Counted from the first letter of the stretch, positions 33,129 to 43,164 are shown. The stretch: 64,000 bases of DNA from Methylotenera_A sp044228245 (GCA_044228245.1 JBGAVG010000005.1:62001-126000), one strand, 5' to 3'. The notes: generated from the sequence alone by a model not told the origin. Program-made: numbers and translations.

Positions 33129-34631
33129 ATGAAAAAAATTGATCCCTGTACCCTGGTTTTGTTCGGCGCGAGCGGCAACCTCTCCCGCATCAAATTGATG
33201 CCTGGTTTGTTCAAGTTGCACAAACTTGGTCGCTTATCCGATGGAATGAAGATTCTTTCCGTTGGTCGCGGCGAAATGTCGCGCGCGGCATGGCACGCAG
33301 AAATCAAAGGTATGATGGATGCCAAATACAGGGATGGCTACGATCATGAAGCGTTTGCCCAGTTTTTGGAGCGCAACCACTACCACGCTAATCCACCCAC
33401 CAACCCGGATGCGTTCAAGAAGATGGCCGCGACTTTGGGCGATGAAAAAGTATTTCCACAAAATCTGGCATATTTCCTGAGTGTACGCCCAAGCGATTTT
33501 GCAGAAGTCGTGGAAAAGCTCTCTGGTGTTGGTCTGTTGGATGAAAGCAAATACTGGCGCCGTGTGCTGGTTGAAAAACCATTTGGCACCGATTTAGCTA
33601 CCGCACAGGACTTGCAGGCAAAACTGACCAAGCACCTGAAAGAAAGTCAAATCTACCGCATTGACCACTACTTGGGCAAAGCCGCAGTACAGAACGCCAT
33701 GTTGTTCCGCTTCACCAACAGCATCTTTGAAGCATTCTGGAACAAAGATTACATTGACCACGTGCAAATCACCAACAACGAGATTCTGGGCGTTGGCGAG
33801 CGCACCACGTTCTACGATGCAACAGGTGCTTTAAGAGACATGTTCCAGAGCCATCTACTGCAAACGCTAGCCATGGTGTCCATGGAAAAACCCGCCGACT
33901 TGAAACCGGAGAACGTGCGCGCAGCCAAAATCAAGCTGCTGCAATCCATCCGCCCGATTGATGCAAAAAACATCAACAAACAGGCCTTCCGTGCGCAATA
34001 CGCCGCAGGCCGCGTGTGTGTGGGTGATGGCCACGGCGAAAACGTGCCAGGCTATCAGGACGAGTTAAAACGCGACAACATGCCGCCAAGCAATACCGAA
34101 ACCTATGCCGCAGTTAAATTGTTTATCGACAACCCGCGCTGGCAAGGTGTACCCTTCTACGTGCGTACAGGCAAACGCATGCACGAAGGCAATACCGCGA
34201 TCTCCATCCGCTTCAAGAAAGCCCCAATGATGCTGACCGAGCATCAGCATCATAACTGGCTGATCGTGAACATCCAGCCGCGCGAGTGCCTCAAGTTCGA
34301 GATCGAATCCAAAGTGCCCAGCCTAGACGTGAAAACACGCACTATGAGCATTGACCTGGCGCAGCGTGTGGCTGGCGATGACAGCGTGGACTCTTACGAA
34401 ACCTTGCTGCTGAACCTGATGGAAGGCGACCCATCCCAGTTCCTGCATATCGACGAAGTGGAAGCACAATGGAAGCTGGTGGACCCTATCGTTAAAGCCT
34501 GGGCGGAAGACAAAGGTCCGGTACACCAATACCGTGCCGGCCACCGCGATCCAGAAGAATCAAGTATCATCTTCGAATCGCAAGACCAGTTCTGGCGTTA
34601 CAGCATTGAATTAGGTGGCGACAAGCACTAG
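33129..34631 (+). CDS. zwf: Glucose-6-phosphate 1-dehydrogenase
   Basis: 500 residues. The coenzyme site LVLFGASGNLSRIKLMPGLF, a VEKPFGTD motif and the substrate site YRIDHYLGKAAVQN are standard. It starts the oxidative branch of the pentose phosphate / dissimilatory RuMP route. A GAGG lies nine bases ahead of the ATG. Closed by a strong terminator. Confidence 0.97.
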   Translation: MKKIDPCTLVLFGASGNLSRIKLMPGLFKLHKLGRLSDGMKILSVGRGEMSRAAWHAEIKGMMDAKYRDGYDHEAFAQFLERNHYHANPPTNPDAFKKMAATLGDEKVFPQNLAYFLSVRPSDFAEVVEKLSGVGLLDESKYWRRVLVEKPFGTDLATAQDLQAKLTKHLKESQIYRIDHYLGKAAVQNAMLFRFTNSIFEAFWNKDYIDHVQITNNEILGVGERTTFYDATGALRDMFQSHLLQTLAMVSMEKPADLKPENVRAAKIKLLQSIRPIDAKNINKQAFRAQYAAGRVCVGDGHGENVPGYQDELKRDNMPPSNTETYAAVKLFIDNPRWQGVPFYVRTGKRMHEGNTAISIRFKKAPMMLTEHQHHNWLIVNIQPRECLKFEIESKVPSLDVKTRTMSIDLAQRVAGDDSVDSYETLLLNLMEGDPSQFLHIDEVEAQWKLVDPIVKAWAEDKGPVHQYRAGHRDPEESSIIFESQDQFWRYSIELGGDKH

Positions 34632-34647
34632 TTGGTTGAGCGCTTGT

Positions 34648-34677
34648 AAAAACGGCAGGCTTAGCCTGCCGTTTTTT
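34648..34677. terminator. Terminator between zwf and the PhoD-like gene
   Basis: AAAAACGGCAGGC-tta-GCCTGCCGTTTTTT: a long stem with A and T tracts, usable from both sides. Confidence 0.92.
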
Positions 34678-34693
34678 ATTTTGCAGTGATTAA

Positions 34694-36277
34694 TTATGTA
34701 GGTGTTGAGCTTTCTTCTATCGGTTTTGCTTTCACCTGCACAGGATGCAGCGTCTTGGTCGTAGGGTCGGTCTCATTTTCCACCCACCAGTTCGCCCATA
34801 ATCGATCTTTATCATCCGGCTCCAGGCTTAAAAAGTTGCGTGCCCCGATTAGACGCCGCGTGGTTGCAGGAAACTCATACATCGCAGCAGTAATCCCTCG
34901 GTCTACGGTCTCTACATGTTTGCATGCCTGTTCCAAAAAGTAGCGCACCATAGCTGGTGGTGCCGGATGCACTATCCCCGAAGAGGTCAGCTGGTTAATC
35001 ACGCGCGCATTTGGCGGCACGTCGTTACGGTCTGATTCGATCACCCCCACTGCAGCCACATGCACATCGCCTGATAACAATGTGACACGGCATTTTTTCT
35101 CTGCGGAAAACCGTAACAGCCGGTGCACCATGCGCAGCCGCTCCTGCATATGCGGCGCGCTGGTCCAATGGTCGCGCAAATCGTCCTCCAGTTCCTGCTG
35201 GCCAGGTATAAAACCTAACATTTTCTCTAACAGGCCAAAGGTTGGATGCACCACGGGAATGCTCGACACCACCAACAAATGCTGCAGTTGCTGCGCAGCC
35301 ACATGCTGATCCAGCCACTTATAAACCGCATTCCAGCTCGCTTCAGACATCACCTGATCAGGCATATATTTGTCGCTATTACTATTTGGCGTATGCGGTT
35401 TGCGCTCACTGCGCATATCCAGTACCAGGATACCCAAATTGCCTAAATTGTAAGCCTGGTTAAAAGCAGGCTGACCCGGCAGTTCGGCAGGATCAGACGT
35501 ATCAACGGACTGCTGCTGAAACAACCTGAAATAAAATTTTGCGACTTCAAAAATGCCTTGATATACAGGGCAATTATGCTGCTGATGCGGATACGAACCC
35601 CAGCCATCAAAAATATCGTGGTCATCCCACATCATCACACTGGGCACGCTGGCCAATACTGCAGCCACTTCCGGCTGCGACCAGTTGTCCAAATACAATC
35701 CCTCAAAAAACTTTTCAACCTGGGCGCGCATCGTCTGATTAAACGTCCTTTTCGTGCGCTGGGACCAATCCAGATCTACCCATGCCCTAAGCTCCGGCAC
35801 CACTTGCCACATGGCGTCTGAATACACTTGATCGCCGCCTAGCAACAACAAGTTCCATGGCCCGTAGCACCGGCCGCGTATTTTGTCCTCGCCTTGATGC
35901 AGGCGGCTTATGCGATTCCACAGCGTATTCTTATTGGAAACCTGCTTCATGAGTTTAGGATCCGAAAAGCCGTTGCATGAGGCATAAACGATTGCAGGCA
36001 TGCTGTTTTTTGCAGGCACCTGCAATGTATAAGCCTTGCCATTGAGCTGATATTCGATGCTTTGTGCCGCCGCTTTTTGCGGGATTTTGCACTCCCACCG
36101 CCATACAGTGCATTTGCTATGACTTAGATCGCACAATTTGCGAGAGTTGATGGCGCTGGATGCGCTGACGCTGAAACTGGGCGGCTCATCTGCACGATCT
36201 GCCAGCGCCATCACACTGATGTGCCACCCGGTATCCGTACACCCCAAAAACTTTACTATTGGCCCTAATTTTAGCAA
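34694..36277 (-). CDS. PhoD-like metallophosphatase
   Basis: 527 residues. The metallophosphatase motifs are GDQVYSD, then WDDHDIFDGWGSYP and LSGDVHVAAVG, in the order of PhoD-family phosphodiesterases/alkaline phosphatases. It lacks the Tat signal of classical PhoD, so it is probably cytoplasmic. The start is a TTG at 36277 with a near-perfect GGAGGG eight bases upstream; the first ATG is 22 codons further on. Its substrate is unknown. Convergent with zwf, divergent from dcd. Confidence 0.85.
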   Translation of the reverse strand: MLKLGPIVKFLGCTDTGWHISVMALADRADEPPSFSVSASSAINSRKLCDLSHSKCTVWRWECKIPQKAAAQSIEYQLNGKAYTLQVPAKNSMPAIVYASCNGFSDPKLMKQVSNKNTLWNRISRLHQGEDKIRGRCYGPWNLLLLGGDQVYSDAMWQVVPELRAWVDLDWSQRTKRTFNQTMRAQVEKFFEGLYLDNWSQPEVAAVLASVPSVMMWDDHDIFDGWGSYPHQQHNCPVYQGIFEVAKFYFRLFQQQSVDTSDPAELPGQPAFNQAYNLGNLGILVLDMRSERKPHTPNSNSDKYMPDQVMSEASWNAVYKWLDQHVAAQQLQHLLVVSSIPVVHPTFGLLEKMLGFIPGQQELEDDLRDHWTSAPHMQERLRMVHRLLRFSAEKKCRVTLLSGDVHVAAVGVIESDRNDVPPNARVINQLTSSGIVHPAPPAMVRYFLEQACKHVETVDRGITAAMYEFPATTRRLIGARNFLSLEPDDKDRLWANWWVENETDPTTKTLHPVQVKAKPIEESSTPT

Positions 36278-36374
36278 GACAAACCCTCCTAAAAATTCAG
36301 ATTAATGCCACTAAATTACTCACATTCATCTTATAATGCTCTACTTTTATTAATCATAAAACAATTCAACTAAC

Positions 36375-36950
36375 ATGAGTATTAAATCAGACAAATGGAT
36401 ACGCCGCATGGCGGAGCAGCATGGCATGATTGAACCGTTTGAGCCGGGTCAGGTAAAACAAAGTGCGGATGGACAGCGCCTGGTTTCCTACGGCACATCC
36501 AGCTATGGCTACGATATTCGCTGCTCTAAAGAATTCAAGTTATTCACCAACCTGAACAGCACCATTGTTGACCCTAAAAATTTCGATCCTAATTCATTTG
36601 TCGAAGTGAACGCCGATTACTGCATCATTCCGCCCAATTCTTTTGCGCTCGCGCGCACGGTTGAATATTTCCGCATCCCGCGTAATGTGCTGACCATCTG
36701 TTTAGGCAAATCGACCTACGCGCGCTGCGGTATCATCGTCAATGTCACCCCATTTGAACCTGAGTGGGAAGGCTATGTCACACTCGAGTTCAGCAACACC
36801 ACGCCGTTACCCGCCAAGATATACGCCAATGAAGGCTGCGCGCAGGTACTGTTTTTTGAAGCGGACGCAGACGATGTGTGTGAAACCAGCTATAAAGACC
36901 GTGGCGGCAAGTATCAGGGCCAGGTTGGCGTGACCTTACCGAAGATTTGA
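36375..36950 (+). CDS. dcd: dCTP deaminase
   Basis: 191 residues; deaminates dCTP to dUTP for thymidylate synthesis, which fits with thyA further along. The motifs SYGTSSYGYDIRC, FALARTVEYFRIP, GKSTYARCGIIVNVTPFEP and YANEGCAQVLFFE are family-typical. A TATAAT at 36332 may be the -10 box. Confidence 0.96.
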   Translation: MSIKSDKWIRRMAEQHGMIEPFEPGQVKQSADGQRLVSYGTSSYGYDIRCSKEFKLFTNLNSTIVDPKNFDPNSFVEVNADYCIIPPNSFALARTVEYFRIPRNVLTICLGKSTYARCGIIVNVTPFEPEWEGYVTLEFSNTTPLPAKIYANEGCAQVLFFEADADDVCETSYKDRGGKYQGQVGVTLPKI

Positions 36951-36979
36951 TTAGCCAAAGATTTAATTAAGGAAATCTA

Positions 36980-39220
36980 ATGAAATTCCGTTTCCCTGTC
37001 GTCATCATTGATGAGGATTTTCGTTCTGAAAACTCTTCAGGTTTAGGCATCCGTGTGCTTGCCAAAGCCATTGAAGCCGAGGGCATTGAAGTATTGGGTG
37101 TGACCAGCTATGGCGACCTGACCTCATTCGCGCAGCAGCAAAGCCGTGCTTCGGCGTTTATTCTATCGATTGACGATGAAGAGTTCATCGAAGAAAAACC
37201 TGAAGCGATTGAACAGCTGCGCAAGTTCGTCGCTGAAATCCGTCACCGTAACGAAGAGATCCCGATTTTCCTGCATGGTGAAACCCGTACTTCACGCCAC
37301 ATTCCAAATGACGTATTACGTGAATTGCACGGCTTTATTCATATGAATGAGGATACCCCGGAATTCGTCGCACGCCTGATTGTTCGTGAAGCCAAAGCTT
37401 ATCTGGATAGTCTGGCACCGCCCTTCTTCAAGGCGCTCACGCATTATGCCGCCGATGGCTCCTATTCGTGGCACTGCCCTGGTCACTCCGGCGGCGTGGC
37501 ATTCCTGAAATCTCCTGTTGGGCAGATGTTCCATCAGTTTTTTGGTGAAAATATGCTGCGTGCAGATGTATGTAATGCGGTGGATGAGCTTGGTCAACTG
37601 CTTGATCACACGGGGCCAGTCGCGGCTTCAGAACGCAATGCTGCGCGCATCTTTAATTGTGATCATTTGTATTTTGTCACTAACGGCACTTCGACTTCCA
37701 ACAAAATTGTATGGAACTCAACCGTGGCCCCAGGTGACATTGTCGTGGTTGACCGTAACTGCCATAAATCCGTGTTGCACTCCATCATCATGACAGGTGC
37801 GATTCCCGTCTTTTTAATGCCGACACGCAACCACTTTGGCATTATCGGACCGATCCCTAAAAGCGAGTTTGAGTGGAAAAACATTCAAAAGAAAATTGAC
37901 CGCAACCCGTTTATTATCGATAAAAAAGCTAAACCGCGCGTATTGACCATCACGCAATCTACGTATGACGGCGTGTTGTACAACGTGGAAGAAATCAAGG
38001 AAATGCTGGATGGCAAGATCGACACGCTGCATTTTGATGAAGCCTGGCTGCCGCACGCCACATTCCATGACTTTTATGGCGATTACCATGCGATTGGCGC
38101 AGACCGCCCGCGTTGCAAGGAAAGCATGGTATTTTCTACGCAATCTACCCATAAATTATTGGCCGGCTTAAGCCAGGCCTCGCAAATACTGGTGCAGGAT
38201 GCGGTTGAAAACCGTCTGGATAGAGATGTATTCAATGAAGCCTATTTGATGCACACCTCCACCAGCCCGCAATATTCGATCATTGCCAGCTGCGACGTGG
38301 CAGCCGCCATGATGGAAGCGCCCGGCGGCACTGCGCTGGTAGAAGAATCATTGATGGAAGCGTTGGACTTCCGCCGCGCCATGCGCAAAGTGGACGAAGA
38401 ATGGGGTGCAGACTGGTGGTTCAAGGTATGGGGACCCACCGATCTTTCTGAAGAAGGCATAGAAGAGCGCGACGCCTGGATGCTGAAAGCCAACGACGCG
38501 TGGCATGATTTTGGCGATCTGGCGCCGGGCTTTAATATGCTGGACCCCATCAAGGCCACTATCATTACTCCAGGGCTGGATATTCATGGTGATTTTTCGG
38601 AAGAATGCGGCATCCCGGCCGCGATCGTCACCAAGTATTTAGCCGAACATGGCGTGATTGTCGAGAAGACAGGGCTTTACTCATTTTTCATCATGTTTAC
38701 CATCGGCATCACCAAAGGCCGCTGGAACACCATGGTAGCTGCGCTGCAGCAGTTTAAGGATGACTACGACAAGAATCAGCCATTATGGAAAGTGTTGCCC
38801 GAGTTTGTGCAGAAACAGCCTCGTTATGAGCGCGTTGGTTTGAAAGATCTGTGCACGCAAATTCATGCCGTATACAGGGCTAACGATGTGGCACGCCTCA
38901 CAACTGAAATGTATTTGTCGGACATGGTGCCTGCCATGAAACCAACCGATGCCTTTGCCAAAATGGCGCATCGCAAGATTGACCGCGTGCCGATTGACGA
39001 ACTGGAAGGCCGCGTCACCGCTGTGCTGCTGACGCCCTACCCGCCTGGCATTCCACTGCTGATTCCGGGCGAACGCTTTAACAAGGTCATCGTGAACTAC
39101 CTTAAATTCGCGCGTGAATTTAACGAGAAATTCCCGGGCTTTGAGACCGACAACCATGGCCTGGTAAAAGAAATGGTGGATGGCAAGGCGGTCTATTACG
39201 TCGATTGCGTCGAAAAATAA
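36980..39220 (+). CDS. Orn/Lys/Arg decarboxylase (PLP-dependent)
   Basis: 746 residues in the AdiA/CadA/SpeF fold. An N-terminal wing domain (about 1-125) is followed by the PLP domain with the Schiff-base lysine in STQSTHKLLAGLSQAS near residue 394 and HFDEAWLPHA just before, then a C-terminal domain. It decarboxylates a basic amino acid; arginine and lysine forms are too alike to separate by eye. No antiporter gene is nearby, so a role in polyamine synthesis is as likely as acid resistance. Confidence 0.88.
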   Translation: MKFRFPVVIIDEDFRSENSSGLGIRVLAKAIEAEGIEVLGVTSYGDLTSFAQQQSRASAFILSIDDEEFIEEKPEAIEQLRKFVAEIRHRNEEIPIFLHGETRTSRHIPNDVLRELHGFIHMNEDTPEFVARLIVREAKAYLDSLAPPFFKALTHYAADGSYSWHCPGHSGGVAFLKSPVGQMFHQFFGENMLRADVCNAVDELGQLLDHTGPVAASERNAARIFNCDHLYFVTNGTSTSNKIVWNSTVAPGDIVVVDRNCHKSVLHSIIMTGAIPVFLMPTRNHFGIIGPIPKSEFEWKNIQKKIDRNPFIIDKKAKPRVLTITQSTYDGVLYNVEEIKEMLDGKIDTLHFDEAWLPHATFHDFYGDYHAIGADRPRCKESMVFSTQSTHKLLAGLSQASQILVQDAVENRLDRDVFNEAYLMHTSTSPQYSIIASCDVAAAMMEAPGGTALVEESLMEALDFRRAMRKVDEEWGADWWFKVWGPTDLSEEGIEERDAWMLKANDAWHDFGDLAPGFNMLDPIKATIITPGLDIHGDFSEECGIPAAIVTKYLAEHGVIVEKTGLYSFFIMFTIGITKGRWNTMVAALQQFKDDYDKNQPLWKVLPEFVQKQPRYERVGLKDLCTQIHAVYRANDVARLTTEMYLSDMVPAMKPTDAFAKMAHRKIDRVPIDELEGRVTAVLLTPYPPGIPLLIPGERFNKVIVNYLKFAREFNEKFPGFETDNHGLVKEMVDGKAVYYVDCVEK

Positions 39221-39226
39221 CGCTAA

Positions 39227-39709
39227 TTATTTTCGTTGGTAAATCAAATCACTATATTCAAGACCACTCGCTGAGACGTGGTCTTTTTTTTCGCTTAATT
39301 GCCAATGAGTTAAATCAATGTCCGCAAAAAACGCATCGCCTTCAAATTCAGCATGCACCTGTGTGATATAGAGTCTGGTAGCAAGCTTCAAACCTACCTT
39401 ATACAACTCGGCACCGCCAATCAAAAACGGCTCGTCATCATCCTTACATAGCGCAATTGCCGCTTCCAGTGAATTGGCGATTAACGCGCCCTCCACTTTG
39501 TAAGATTTATTTCTCGTCACAATCACGGTAGTGCGGCCTGGCAACAAACGCCCTAGCGACTCATAGGTCTTGCGCCCCATGATGATATGATGCCTCATCG
39601 TCAATGCCCTGAACCGCTTCAGATCCTCCGGCAGGTGCCACGGCAGTGCATTCTTGTTGCCAATGACGTTGTTTTTGGCAAGCGCGACAATAAGAGAAAG
39701 TGTTTTCAT
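39227..39709 (-). CDS. folA: Dihydrofolate reductase
   Basis: 160 residues. The core LSLIVALAKNNVIGNKNALPWHLPEDLKRF holds the Met20-loop region and the active-site Asp/Glu position. IIMGRKTYESLGRLLPGRT and the FLIGGAELY motif follow. I start at the ATG at 39709; another in-frame ATG at 39715 adds two residues but would lie ahead of the predicted transcription start. Tail-to-tail with the decarboxylase, divergent from the kinase gene. Confidence 0.94.
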   Translation of the reverse strand: MKTLSLIVALAKNNVIGNKNALPWHLPEDLKRFRALTMRHHIIMGRKTYESLGRLLPGRTTVIVTRNKSYKVEGALIANSLEAAIALCKDDDEPFLIGGAELYKVGLKLATRLYITQVHAEFEGDAFFADIDLTHWQLSEKKDHVSASGLEYSDLIYQRK

Positions 39710-39715
39710 GGGCAT

Positions 39716-39744
39716 ATTATACTAGCCCAGCGCCATAGTTTTAA
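39716..39744 (-). promoter_or_regulatory. Promoter of folA, possibly leaderless
   Basis: On the minus strand TTAAAA (39744-39739) and a consensus TATAAT (39721-39716) are 17 bp apart. The predicted start point coincides with the ATG at 39709. Confidence 0.5.
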
Positions 39745-39762
39745 CGCGATCATTCGCTTCAT

Positions 39763-41226
39763 ATGAAATCTTTACCTGAAAAGATTGTCCATCCTGGCTT
39801 GCAAATCACTTACCCAAAATCATTCTTAAAACTATTGCTGTTTGGCTTTGCGTTAGCCATGCTGCCTTTATTGGCAGCTTTAGTGAATGCCAATGTCTAT
39901 TTTGACAGGCTCACCAGGCAAAGCCTGTTCAACATGTCGCAAGCGGTTGAGACCACACGCGCCGGCCGCATCCTGCTTGAAGAACTTGCTGTCATGGAAC
40001 GCAGTGCGCGGCAGTATTTTGTGCTGCATGATAAAGTGCTGCTCACTAACTACCTCAATGCACACGCCCAACTCACTCAAGCCGTCGACACCTTATCGCA
40101 ACTACCCATTGCCAAACCGCTCACACCAGAATTAATGCAGTTTTCCGAGCAGGAAAATAGCTTATTCACCTCTATCCGCCATGCCAATGAAACCATGGCA
40201 TTTGACCAGAACATGGTTGACGCATTTACTGACTTAACTAGCCAGGCAACTGCCATTGTCAATAAAAACAGCCAGTTAATTGATAAAGAAGCCGCGTTTT
40301 TTAAAGCCAAAGTTACACATACCCAGCAAGTGTTGTTCTGGCAAACGCTTACGCTCATTCCGCTGGCGATATTAATAGCTGGCTTGATTACCTGGATGAT
40401 TGCCAGACCCATTCGCCGCATGGATGCGGCCATACACCAGCTTGGCAAGGGCAATTATGAACAAACCATCGTGATAAACGGCCCGGGTAACCTGCGCCAA
40501 CTGGGAGCCAGACTGGATTGGCTGCGAATCGCGCTGAAAGATCTGCATCAGCAAAAACAACGTTTCTTACAACAAGCTTCACATGAGCTTAAAACTCCGC
40601 TTACCGCCATAAGAGAAGCCAGTGAGCTGCTCAATGACGGCGTTGCAGGAAAGCTTAACCAGCAGCAAAGCGATGTAATCCGCATATTACGTGACAACAG
40701 CCTGCGCCTGCAAAAAATGATTGAGAATCTGCTCAACTACACTGAAATTCAATTCAACGCATCGAAACTTAAAGCCCGTCGGCAAGCTCTTAAAAGTGTA
40801 ATCAATGAAATAGCGCAAGCTTACGCCCTCACCATAGCAAATAAGAATATTACGATGCTTATAACCATTGAAGACATTACCGTGCAGGTGGACGCAGAAA
40901 AATTGCACACCGCGCTGGATAACTTGATCTCCAACGCGGTTAAATTTACACCTGAAAATGGTGAAATCTGCATCGCAACCACACAATCGAAATCCATGGT
41001 TACCATTGAAGTCAAGGACACCGGCCCTGGTATTAGTGAAACTGTCAAAGCCGGACTTTTTGACCCGTTTTATCGCGGCGAGCAACCCAATAACAGCTTA
41101 GTTGGCGGTAGCGGGCTGGGCTTGTTTATCGCAAAAGAAGCTGTCAGCGCGCTAAAAGGTGAGATCAGTCTGGCGCCCGCAAGAACGGGCGCACACTTCA
41201 TATTGCATCTGCCTAACGCTACCTGA
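39763..41226 (+). CDS. glrK: Sensor histidine kinase, GlrK/QseE type
   Basis: 487 residues. It has two membrane helices (about 22-44 and 190-214), a helical periplasmic sensor region, a HAMP domain, the phosphorylation motif QASHELKTPL (H274), and an ATPase domain with DNLISNAVKF, DTGPGI and GGSGLGL boxes. Size, domain order and the operon kinase - small lipoprotein - sigma-54 response regulator match the GlrK/QseE, QseG, GlrR/QseF system of enterobacteria, which responds to cell-envelope stress. The signal here is unknown. Confidence 0.88.
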   Translation: MKSLPEKIVHPGLQITYPKSFLKLLLFGFALAMLPLLAALVNANVYFDRLTRQSLFNMSQAVETTRAGRILLEELAVMERSARQYFVLHDKVLLTNYLNAHAQLTQAVDTLSQLPIAKPLTPELMQFSEQENSLFTSIRHANETMAFDQNMVDAFTDLTSQATAIVNKNSQLIDKEAAFFKAKVTHTQQVLFWQTLTLIPLAILIAGLITWMIARPIRRMDAAIHQLGKGNYEQTIVINGPGNLRQLGARLDWLRIALKDLHQQKQRFLQQASHELKTPLTAIREASELLNDGVAGKLNQQQSDVIRILRDNSLRLQKMIENLLNYTEIQFNASKLKARRQALKSVINEIAQAYALTIANKNITMLITIEDITVQVDAEKLHTALDNLISNAVKFTPENGEICIATTQSKSMVTIEVKDTGPGISETVKAGLFDPFYRGEQPNNSLVGGSGLGLFIAKEAVSALKGEISLAPARTGAHFILHLPNAT

Positions 41227-41244
41227 GGTGCATTGCTTAACATC

Positions 41245-41799
41245 ATGAAAATACGCACTTTATTAATCATGTTTTTCATTTGCCTGTTCTCAGTCGCCTG
41301 TGTGAATTCCGCGGCCAAACAAAGTGCCGGCATAAAGGTTAGCCCGGCAAAAAACAATGATGCAAACGAGTTTTTACATTATGCTGAAACGTTTTCCAAT
41401 CTATCTCCAGAAGCGCAAAAGCAGGAACTTGCTGCGACCAATCAGGCACTGGTGCTTAACCCGAATGTACTTTCACATCGCATGAAACTGATCATGATTT
41501 ACGGCTTACCGGGCAGTAATTTGGCAGACACAACAAAAGCGCAGAATTTGTTACAGCAAATATTACAGGAAGATATTTTATTTAACGCGCAATTAGCCTT
41601 CGCCCATTTGTTATTCGATCATTTGGTTGCGGCCAATAAAGTGGCTAAAAATAATCGGGATGACCAAAAGCGCATTGAATTGCTACAGCAAAAAAATGAA
41701 GCCCTGCAACTGAAATTAGAAGCAGCCCAGCAAAAGCTGGACGAACTTAAGAACATAGAAAAATCTATGGGTGAGCGCGAAATCGCACCCAAAAAATGA
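41245..41799 (+). CDS. QseG-like outer-membrane lipoprotein
   Basis: 184 residues from the ATG at 41245; a TTG at 41233 close behind a GAGG would give 188 and cannot be excluded. Lipoprotein signal LLIMFFICLFSVAC, a helical middle region and a coiled-coil C-terminus (QKRIELLQQKNEALQLKLEA). Its position between kinase and regulator is that of QseG/YfhG, which in enterobacteria touches the kinase from the outer membrane. Assignment rests on context and layout more than sequence identity. Confidence 0.75.
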   Translation: MKIRTLLIMFFICLFSVACVNSAAKQSAGIKVSPAKNNDANEFLHYAETFSNLSPEAQKQELAATNQALVLNPNVLSHRMKLIMIYGLPGSNLADTTKAQNLLQQILQEDILFNAQLAFAHLLFDHLVAANKVAKNNRDDQKRIELLQQKNEALQLKLEAAQQKLDELKNIEKSMGEREIAPKK

Positions 41800-41802
41800 A
41801 GA

Positions 41803-43164
41803 ATGATGACTAAACACATTTTAGTGGTAGATGACGATGCTGACATTCTAAGGCTATTAGAAATGCGCCTGAATGCGGGCGGCTACCAGGTGTCTGCAGC
41901 GCACTCGGCAAAAGAAGCGCTTTCGCTATTTAACATGAAACCAGCAGCACTAGTCATTAGCGATTTACGCATGCCGGACATGGATGGCTTTGCCCTATTC
42001 GAAGCGATACATCAATTAGATTCGACAGTGCCTTTTATTTTGCTCACTGCACATGGCTCGATCCCCGAAGCCGTACATGCCACACAGCAAGGTGTGTTTA
42101 GCTTTTTAAGTAAGCCCTTCGACAGTAAAGAATTGTTACAGCAAGTGGCGAATGCGCTAAAAATCACGTCAAGCGACTTTGACCAACGACACGCCGGGGA
42201 TGATAGCTGGCGTGCTGCCATTATCAGCAGCAGCCAGCAAATGCAGAGTTTGCTAGCCCAGGCAAAACTGGTAGCGGCATCAGATGCGAGCGTACTGATT
42301 CAGGGCGAGAGCGGCACCGGCAAAGAGCTTTTTGCAAAAGCCATTCACCAAGCCAGCCCGCGGCGTGAGCAGCCATTTGTGGCCATTAACTGTGCCGCAC
42401 TGCCCGAGGCACTGCTTGAATCCGAGTTGTTTGGTCATAGTAAAGGTGCATTTACGGGCGCGATGAGCGATCACCAGGGTTTAATCAAAAACGCACATGG
42501 CGGCACGCTTTTTCTGGATGAAATCGGGGATATGCCGCTGGCTATCCAGATCAAGCTGCTGCGCGCCTTGCAGGAGCGCGTGATTCGCCCGGTCGGCTCA
42601 TCCAGCCAGTTTGCTATTGATATACGGGTTATTTGTGCCACGCACAAAAATTTAATCGAGGAAATGCAGGCGAACCGGTTTAGGGAGGACTTTTACTATC
42701 GCATCAATGTCGTCAGTCTGGAAATTCCCGCTCTGGCATCCAGGCGGGAAGACATTCCATTGCTAGCCAATTATTTTCTGGCCAATTTGATTAAAAAATA
42801 TCATAAAAAAATTAATGGGTTTGCCCCGGAAGCGCTTGAAATAATGCTTACAGCACCATGGCCAGGCAATGTGCGGCAGCTGCAAAATGTTATCGAGCAA
42901 GTCGTGGTGCTTTCAACCACACCGATTATTACCAGCAAATTAGTGCAAAAAGCACTGCAGGACAATATCTCGAGCTTGGCTTCATTTGACGTTGCGCGTA
43001 AAAACTTTGAACAGCAATATTTAATTAATCTGCTTAAAACCACACAAGGCAATGTCACGCAATCGGCTCGCATCGCTGGCCGCAACCGTACCGATTTTTA
43101 CAAGCTGCTGCAACGGCATCAAATCAATCCCGCTTTATTTAAAAACTCTCAATCAAACGAATAA
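41803..43164 (+). CDS. glrR: Sigma-54-dependent response regulator, GlrR/QseF type
   Basis: 453 residues in three domains. The receiver has acidic pocket DDD at 10-12 and phospho-acceptor D54 in VISDLRMPD. The AAA+ domain has Walker A GESGTGKE and the sigma-54 contact loop GAFTGA. A Fis-type C-terminal helix-turn-helix reads NVTQSARIAGRNRTDFYKLL. It activates sigma-54 promoters when phosphorylated, presumably by the kinase two genes upstream. Two sequences of GlrR-site type and a sigma-54 promoter follow directly after its stop. Confidence 0.93.
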   Translation: MMTKHILVVDDDADILRLLEMRLNAGGYQVSAAHSAKEALSLFNMKPAALVISDLRMPDMDGFALFEAIHQLDSTVPFILLTAHGSIPEAVHATQQGVFSFLSKPFDSKELLQQVANALKITSSDFDQRHAGDDSWRAAIISSSQQMQSLLAQAKLVAASDASVLIQGESGTGKELFAKAIHQASPRREQPFVAINCAALPEALLESELFGHSKGAFTGAMSDHQGLIKNAHGGTLFLDEIGDMPLAIQIKLLRALQERVIRPVGSSSQFAIDIRVICATHKNLIEEMQANRFREDFYYRINVVSLEIPALASRREDIPLLANYFLANLIKKYHKKINGFAPEALEIMLTAPWPGNVRQLQNVIEQVVVLSTTPIITSKLVQKALQDNISSLASFDVARKNFEQQYLINLLKTTQGNVTQSARIAGRNRTDFYKLLQRHQINPALFKNSQSNE

